64,000 nt of DNA from SpSt-539 sp964549445 (GTDB lineage: Bacteria; Planctomycetota; Phycisphaerae; UBA1845; UTPLA1): contig CAZJVS010000009.1 in the NCBI GenBank assembly GCA_964549445.1, forward strand, positions 68,428 to 132,427, in the 5' to 3' direction. Below the pieces are notes generated by a model, which did not search any database, was not told where the DNA came from, and saw only the letters and a list, made by a program, of their open reading frames with translations. Position numbers and translations under genes: made by a program. Within the stretch, counting starts at the first letter, position 1; each line of letters starts with the position of its first letter. Positions 60,473-64,000 of the stretch are shown here, one piece after another.

Positions 60473-60519
60473 CGCCCCGGATGGGGCGAAGGGTTGTAGC
60501 CACGGACGCAAGTCCGTGG
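60473..60519. repeat. Double-hairpin repeat element A
   Basis: First hairpin CGCCCC-GGAT-GGGGCG (60473-60488), a linker AAGGGTTGTAG, then CCACGGAC-GCAA-GTCCGTGG (60500-60519), an 8-bp stem with a GNRA tetraloop. The same layout with other stem sequences is at 61715-61760. Confidence 0.65.
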
Positions 60520-60530
60520 AACCCGATCCC

Positions 60531-61118
60531 CTAACTCTCATTCCGCCCCGGAGGGGCGGCGGAACGCTCCAATTCCTTCGCCTCTCTCTCCGCACTCCCC
60601 TTAACTTTCTCGCGCAGCGTCCCGCACTCCGGACACCGCCCGCTCTCATTCTTCGTCAAGTCATACCCGCATTGCAGGCAGTGACCGAACCCAGCGCCAT
60701 GGCCTCTGCAGAACCACAAGTACGCCGTCGCCGAACTTGAAACGAGAATGAGAAGCCAGATTGGAACATCGAAGCCCCTCTGAAAGACGCCCGGCGGAAG
60801 GTAGGCGCCCAGATTGTAGAATCGAGGAAAACGTAGGCCCCAAGCCAGTCGGTGCCAAAATGGATAGACCATCATCTCCGAACTTCGACTCCATCCTGCG
60901 GTCCAATGAATATCAGAGAGACACTTCTGAATGCCCGCCTGCGGTCCCACGAGCCAAGTCTGATAGACCACACCCGATTCCACCGCAAACGTAGCCCCGC
61001 CTGCGAATCGGAAAATGATCGAGTCGCGGGCGCTCAGAAACCAAAGGCCTGCAAGAGCGATGGAAATGGTCAACCCCATACAGATTGCGACGCGTCGGAC
61101 TCTGGAGCGTGCACCCAT
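60531..61118 (-). CDS. Zinc-ribbon membrane protein, array member 1
   Basis: 195 residues. Layout: short basic N-terminus, one transmembrane helix (AICMGLTISIALAGLWFL), a variable soluble middle, a second helix (IWLLILVSSSATAYLWFC), and a C-terminal zinc ribbon CLQCGYDLTKNESGRCPECG. The ATG at 61118 is 2 nt after the stop of member 2. The last codons (ERSAAPPGRNES) are encoded by a hairpin repeat (60543-60559). Unknown function; it belongs to a five-gene head-to-tail set. No match to the other members in the middle part. Confidence 0.75.
   Translation of the reverse strand: MGARSRVRRVAICMGLTISIALAGLWFLSARDSIIFRFAGGATFAVESGVVYQTWLVGPQAGIQKCLSDIHWTAGWSRSSEMMVYPFWHRLAWGLRFPRFYNLGAYLPPGVFQRGFDVPIWLLILVSSSATAYLWFCRGHGAGFGHCLQCGYDLTKNESGRCPECGTLREKVKGSAEREAKELERSAAPPGRNES
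60543..60559. repeat. Hairpin repeat inside the 3' end of array member 1
   Basis: CCGCCCC-GGA-GGGGCGG, a 7-bp stem that encodes part of the protein's C-terminus on the minus strand. Same family as the first hairpins of elements A and B. Confidence 0.6.
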
Positions 61119-61120
61119 AT

Positions 61121-61702
61121 CTACTGCGCCACGGCGACCACCATCCCGCACTCCGGACACCGCCCGCTCTCATTCTTCGTCAAGTCATAACCGCACCGCC
61201 GACAATGCCCCGGCCGCTTGCGACGAAAGTCGCAATACCAAAGAACCGCCGTCGGAAGCATGACCAGAACGATCGGCAGCCAGAGCGGAAGCCTTATTGT
61301 TACCGACGGTTCGACGTACCGAGTTCGACTGACATCACCAGAATACAGCAGCTCGCTCAAGCGGCTCGAACGCTCCCGTACTGGTTCGTTGAAGCCGCCC
61401 GACTTGATAATCCTCGGCAAGACAAACCCGCAAGCGTCGCGCCAGGTCCACTGGTTGGATCGAAACTTTGATCGGAACCAGAATGCGTCGAACCCGTCGG
61501 CGAATCGAAATTGTTCAGGGGCTGGAATTGTCGCGTGAAAAGCACCGCTGCTGATCGAACCCTGCCACGAACCCTGGTAAGTGCAATAAAGACCGCCGCG
61601 TGATGAAAGCGGAACCGTGGCCGCCCAGAGTGCGACCAGAGAAAGTAAGACAATCAGCCCCACCCACTTCCCCACCCGCCAAACTCGCCCACAAACCCGC
61701 AT
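61121..61702 (-). CDS. Zinc-ribbon membrane protein, array member 2
   Basis: 193 residues. Starts MRVCGRVWRVGKWVGLIVLL, the array's shared N-terminus, with the first helix; a variable extracytoplasmic-like middle (about residues 35-135); a second helix (LPLWLPIVLVMLPTAVLWYC); and the ribbon CRRCGYDLTKNESGRCPECG. The ATG at 61702 was used because it opens the sequence shared with members 4 and 5. The stretch upstream of it is a hairpin repeat, not coding. Function unknown. Confidence 0.75.
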   Translation of the reverse strand: MRVCGRVWRVGKWVGLIVLLSLVALWAATVPLSSRGGLYCTYQGSWQGSISSGAFHATIPAPEQFRFADGFDAFWFRSKFRSNQWTWRDACGFVLPRIIKSGGFNEPVRERSSRLSELLYSGDVSRTRYVEPSVTIRLPLWLPIVLVMLPTAVLWYCDFRRKRPGHCRRCGYDLTKNESGRCPECGMVVAVAQ

Positions 61703-61714
61703 CACGGCCGCCTC

Positions 61715-61760
61715 TTCGCCCGGAGGGCGAACGACTGTTGCCAGGGGATTCATCCCCTGG
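61715..61760. repeat. Double-hairpin repeat element B
   Basis: TTCGCCC-GGA-GGGCGAA (61715-61731), linker CGACTGTTG, then CCAGGGG-ATTCAT-CCCCTGG (61741-61760). It fills the gap between array members 2 and 3 and overlaps the stop codon of member 3 (61750). Same plan as element A. Confidence 0.65.
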
Positions 61761-62298
61761 AAGCCATCTCTTCTTGCTTCCCGTCCGGAGGACGAACAAT
61801 CTCCACCCCGCACTGCGGACACGTCCCCGACTTATTGAGCGTCAGGTTGTAACCGCAATTCAAACACTGACCGCCCCGCGCCCGTCGGCGCATGCCTCTC
61901 CGTCGGACGATGCCCCGTCCTGCCACGATTGCGAGTGGCAGGGCAAATCCAGCAAACACCCACCCCAGATTCAGGCTAAACGCTGACGCCGGGAACCGAA
62001 TCGGCGCACGACGCTGGAATGCATGAACGTAGCGGTCGCTGGAGTTGAACCGGCTCAACTCCGCAGTGTCTTCTTCGACTTCCGGATACATGTTGCCTTG
62101 TATTTCTGGATACCAAGTCCCATTGGCGATGACGGACGATGATTCGTGGTAGTTGAATCGCCAAACGATCACAAAATCGTCGAGACACGTGAACAGCAGC
62201 ACCATCCCGAAAACGAAAACGCCGGTCCAGCACACGCCATGTCCGACACATCGCAGCGCCCGATCGAGCTTCATACTGGCTAAGGCCTTGAGTTTCAT
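61750..62298 (-). CDS. Zinc-ribbon membrane protein, array member 3 (divergent)
   Basis: 182 residues. First helix VCWTGVFVFGMVLLFTCLDD, variable middle (FNYHESSSVIANGTWYPEIQ), second helix (LGWVFAGFALPLAIVAG), then a more divergent ribbon CLNCGYNLTLNKSGTCPQCG. It lacks the RVWRVGKWVG start of its neighbours. The ATG overlaps the stop of member 4 (ATGA). The last ~15 residues (VRPPDGKQEEMASRG) are encoded by hairpin repeats. Confidence 0.72.
   Translation of the reverse strand: MKLKALASMKLDRALRCVGHGVCWTGVFVFGMVLLFTCLDDFVIVWRFNYHESSSVIANGTWYPEIQGNMYPEVEEDTAELSRFNSSDRYVHAFQRRAPIRFPASAFSLNLGWVFAGFALPLAIVAGRGIVRRRGMRRRARGGQCLNCGYNLTLNKSGTCPQCGVEIVRPPDGKQEEMASRG
61782..61794. repeat. Half hairpin repeat inside array member 3
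   Basis: CGTCC-GGA-GGACG followed by AACAAT, like the first hairpin of element B; it encodes RPPD on the minus strand. Confidence 0.5.
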
Positions 62299-62873
62299 TG
62301 ACTCATTCGGCCCGAATTCTCGGTTCGCCCGACCTCACCATCCGCATTCCGCAATCCGCAATCCACAATCCGGCCACACTCCGGACACCGCCCGCTCTCA
62401 TTCCTGTTCAAGTCATACCCGCACCGCTGACAATTGCCGGTCGGGATGCGACGGAGGTCGCGGTACCAGAGAAACGCCGTGGGGACTGCGACGAGGACGA
62501 ATGGAATCCAGAGTGGAATCGTGAAAAGCCGCCGAGATGAGCGTGGATACGCACGCCCGAGCGGATATGTCTCGAAGAAGAATGTCCAGCGGGACGTTCG
62601 AGTGCTTCTGGCGAGGGAATTCGGCCTGCGCGCATGCCACCAGCCGGCTTCCATCGATGCGCCGGACCAGTTTAAGAACTTCGAGAGTTCCCCAGCCGGG
62701 CCGACCAGATCAACGACCCTGACTTTTCCATTCCCCAACCCCAATTCCGAACCCGTTTTTGACCGATAGCCAAAAAACCAGAATTGGCCCACCACCCATC
62801 CCATTGCGACTACAAACGACGAGCTCAACCCCACCCACTTCCCCACCCGCCAAACTCGCCCACGAACCCGCAT
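62295..62873 (-). CDS. Zinc-ribbon membrane protein, array member 4
   Basis: 192 residues. MRVRGRVWRVGKWVGLSSSF start and first helix, variable middle (about 40-120), second helix (IPLWIPFVLVAVPTAFLWYR), ribbon CQRCGYDLNRNESGRCPECG. A tail of about 25 residues after the ribbon (DCGLRNADGEVGRTENSG) looks like translated intergenic sequence. The start codon is the ATG at 62873, in line with member 2. The stop overlaps the start of member 3. Function unknown. Confidence 0.75.
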   Translation of the reverse strand: MRVRGRVWRVGKWVGLSSSFVVAMGWVVGQFWFFGYRSKTGSELGLGNGKVRVVDLVGPAGELSKFLNWSGASMEAGWWHARRPNSLARSTRTSRWTFFFETYPLGRAYPRSSRRLFTIPLWIPFVLVAVPTAFLWYRDLRRIPTGNCQRCGYDLNRNESGRCPECGRIVDCGLRNADGEVGRTENSGRMSQ

Positions 62874-62883
62874 CACGCCCGCC

Positions 62884-63468
62884 TCATGTTCTCTCGCCCG
62901 GCATTTTGACTGTTGACGTTTTGACTGTTGATTGTCCTATTATCACCCCACACTCCGGACACCGCCCGCTCTCATTCTTATTCAAGTCATACCCGCACCG
63001 CGGACAGTGACCGGCCCGCGTTCGCTGATAATCGGCACGCCACATCCAACCCGTTACAAAGCCCGAGATTGCCAGCAGACCCCACATAGGAATCGTTACC
63101 GTTGTGGAACTCACTCTAGCTGTGACGGGATTGCGCAAGTCGAAGTCGGGAAGCGAAATACCAACGGCGTCCAAGAACGAATCGGAGCGCTTCGGCGCCG
63201 CCACATGCCAACCCTCATACTGCGCCCACCCCGTCGCTTCGAGAATCGCCTCGCGCCGCGCGCGCTGAATGTCTGAAACGTTTGCGGCCGTCCCTCGAAA
63301 TGCCCCAGCGATCCACAGTCGACCGGCATGCAGCCGAAGAGCCCGACCTTCTCGCCCCACGAACAAGATATTCAACCAGGCACTCAGGCCCCAAGCCAGG
63401 AGAATCACGAAGCAGAAAATCGCCCCCACCCACTTCCCCACCCGCCAAACTCGCCCACGTGTGCCCAC
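62884..63468 (-). CDS. Zinc-ribbon membrane protein, array member 5 (first in the row)
   Basis: 194 residues from a GTG at 63468. MGTRGRVWRVGKWVGAIFCF start with first helix (FCFVILLAWGLSAWLNILFV), variable middle with a long hydrophilic part (GTAANVSDIQRARREAILEA), second helix (IPMWGLLAISGFVTGWMW), ribbon CPRCGYDLNKNESGRCPECG. It is the most upstream of the five on the minus strand, 10 nt before member 4. The first 35 nt of members 2, 4 and 5 are nearly identical in DNA. No clear promoter seen upstream. Confidence 0.75.
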   Translation of the reverse strand: MGTRGRVWRVGKWVGAIFCFVILLAWGLSAWLNILFVGREGRALRLHAGRLWIAGAFRGTAANVSDIQRARREAILEATGWAQYEGWHVAAPKRSDSFLDAVGISLPDFDLRNPVTARVSSTTVTIPMWGLLAISGFVTGWMWRADYQRTRAGHCPRCGYDLNKNESGRCPECGVIIGQSTVKTSTVKMPGERT

Positions 63469-63693
63469 GCCGACATTCTACCTCGCCGATTGCCCGTGTC
63501 CCCGCGAGTCCCGTCAGGGACGACTGAATCCCATTCATCGCCCCCTACCCCGCCCAACACCCGGCCAACCCTCCCAATCCTCCGATTCGCAACCACCCAA
63601 CCCCTCCGCCCCCATCCCTGGGCGCCTTGGGACAAGCACCATTCCATGTCCATGAAGGACATTTAGGGTCCACTAAGACCTGTAGTATCTTAA

Positions 63694-63719
63694 AATGTGC
63701 CTCCGCCAAACGGCACATT
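63694..63719. other. Inverted repeat in the gene-free end of the window
   Basis: AATGTGCC (63694-63701) and GGCACATT (63712-63719), 8-bp stem with a 10-nt loop; on the minus strand TTTTA follows, so it could be a weak terminator. The rest of 63469-64000 shows no coding or RNA signal I can support. Confidence 0.3.
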
Positions 63720-64000
63720 CGACAATCTATCCCCGCCTGCCCCATCCCGCCCCGATCGCCCGATGTCCCTATTCTCTATCGTTCATCTTCGGCTTTCCAT
63801 AACATCGCGCGCCTCGTCCGCTTTCTGCGTTTCGGCGTTTCAGCTTTGGGTCGTGTGGAACGCCGGGCGCGTATATGTGTTGAATCAGCGCGGGTCCCGG
63901 CGCGCCGGGATAGCCCGCGCAACCGAACGCATTCGAACGCCGCAACCGGCCGCGCTCTCCGAGCCGCGCCGGCCGGCCACGCAGAGACTCTGCGCCCAGC

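Noticed and set aside
1..64000. tRNA, rRNA, CRISPR, transposase or prophage modules
   Set aside because: Looked for conserved T-arm boxes, regular repeat-spacer patterns and phage or transposase protein motifs; none could be supported. The S74 domain gene is the only phage-like piece and has a host-type signal peptide.

Overview
The window looks like a chromosomal segment of a planctomycete, probably of the Phycisphaerae type. GC content is high. There are exported proteins ending in dockerin/EF-hand-like repeats, three 'GFTLIELLVVISIIALL' pseudopilin-like proteins, and many small membrane proteins with a CxxCGYxL...CPxCG zinc ribbon. I see no rRNA, tRNA, CRISPR array, transposase or phage module. 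The organism assignment is inference from these protein types.

Layout. 1-4.6 kb: 3' part of mfd, trxB and a zinc-ribbon membrane protein. 4.9-13.4 kb: an exported HEAT-repeat protein with a degenerate receiver-like domain, a short CopG-like remnant, a SAM methyltransferase, a large exported protein of unknown function and the signal peptide peptidase sppA. 13.5-20.8 kb: minus-strand surface-protein genes (a beta-helix/dockerin protein, its shorter paralogue, and a tail-fibre-like protein with an S74 endosialidase-chaperone domain). A 3' remnant of sppA lies between the two paralogues. 20.9-25.3 kb: Ser/Thr kinase with TPRs, an unknown protein, and nadA. 25.4-31.3 kb: a plus-strand run of FG-GAP/thrombospondin/dockerin protein, dimethylformamidase-like protein and multi-pass TPR membrane protein. 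31.3-34.6 kb: a TetR regulator with its own palindromic operator, followed by paaABCD (phenylacetyl-CoA epoxidase without the reductase paaE). 34.6-40 kb: minus-strand operon of O-antigen-ligase-like protein, MBL/beta-CASP RNase-like protein and GT87-like transferase.

40-47.5 kb: three related pseudopilin-like genes, a small membrane protein, a FecR-like protein, a lipoprotein and an outer-membrane barrel, several of them followed by GC-hairpin/T-run terminators. 47.8-53.3 kb: DUF1223 thioredoxin-like protein, alpha-oxoamine synthase, a feoA-feoA-feoB iron operon with a Fur-like palindrome, and an HU-like protein. 53.5-60.1 kb: GH31 glycosidase, AMP nucleosidase, ClC antiporter, a remnant of the AMP nucleosidase 3' end joined to a dockerin tail, and an NHL-repeat protein. 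60.2-63.5 kb: short G-rich and hairpin repeats, then five minus-strand zinc-ribbon membrane proteins packed head-to-tail. The last 530 bases show no gene.

Recurring themes are (1) duplication debris, where the 3' end of a housekeeping gene reappears after one intervening gene (sppA, amn); (2) surface proteins with calcium-binding C-termini; (3) several genes with a -10-like hexamer only 6-10 nt before the start codon and no Shine-Dalgarno, suggesting leaderless mRNAs; and (4) dispersed hairpin repeats that form the 3' ends of coding sequences in the zinc-ribbon array.
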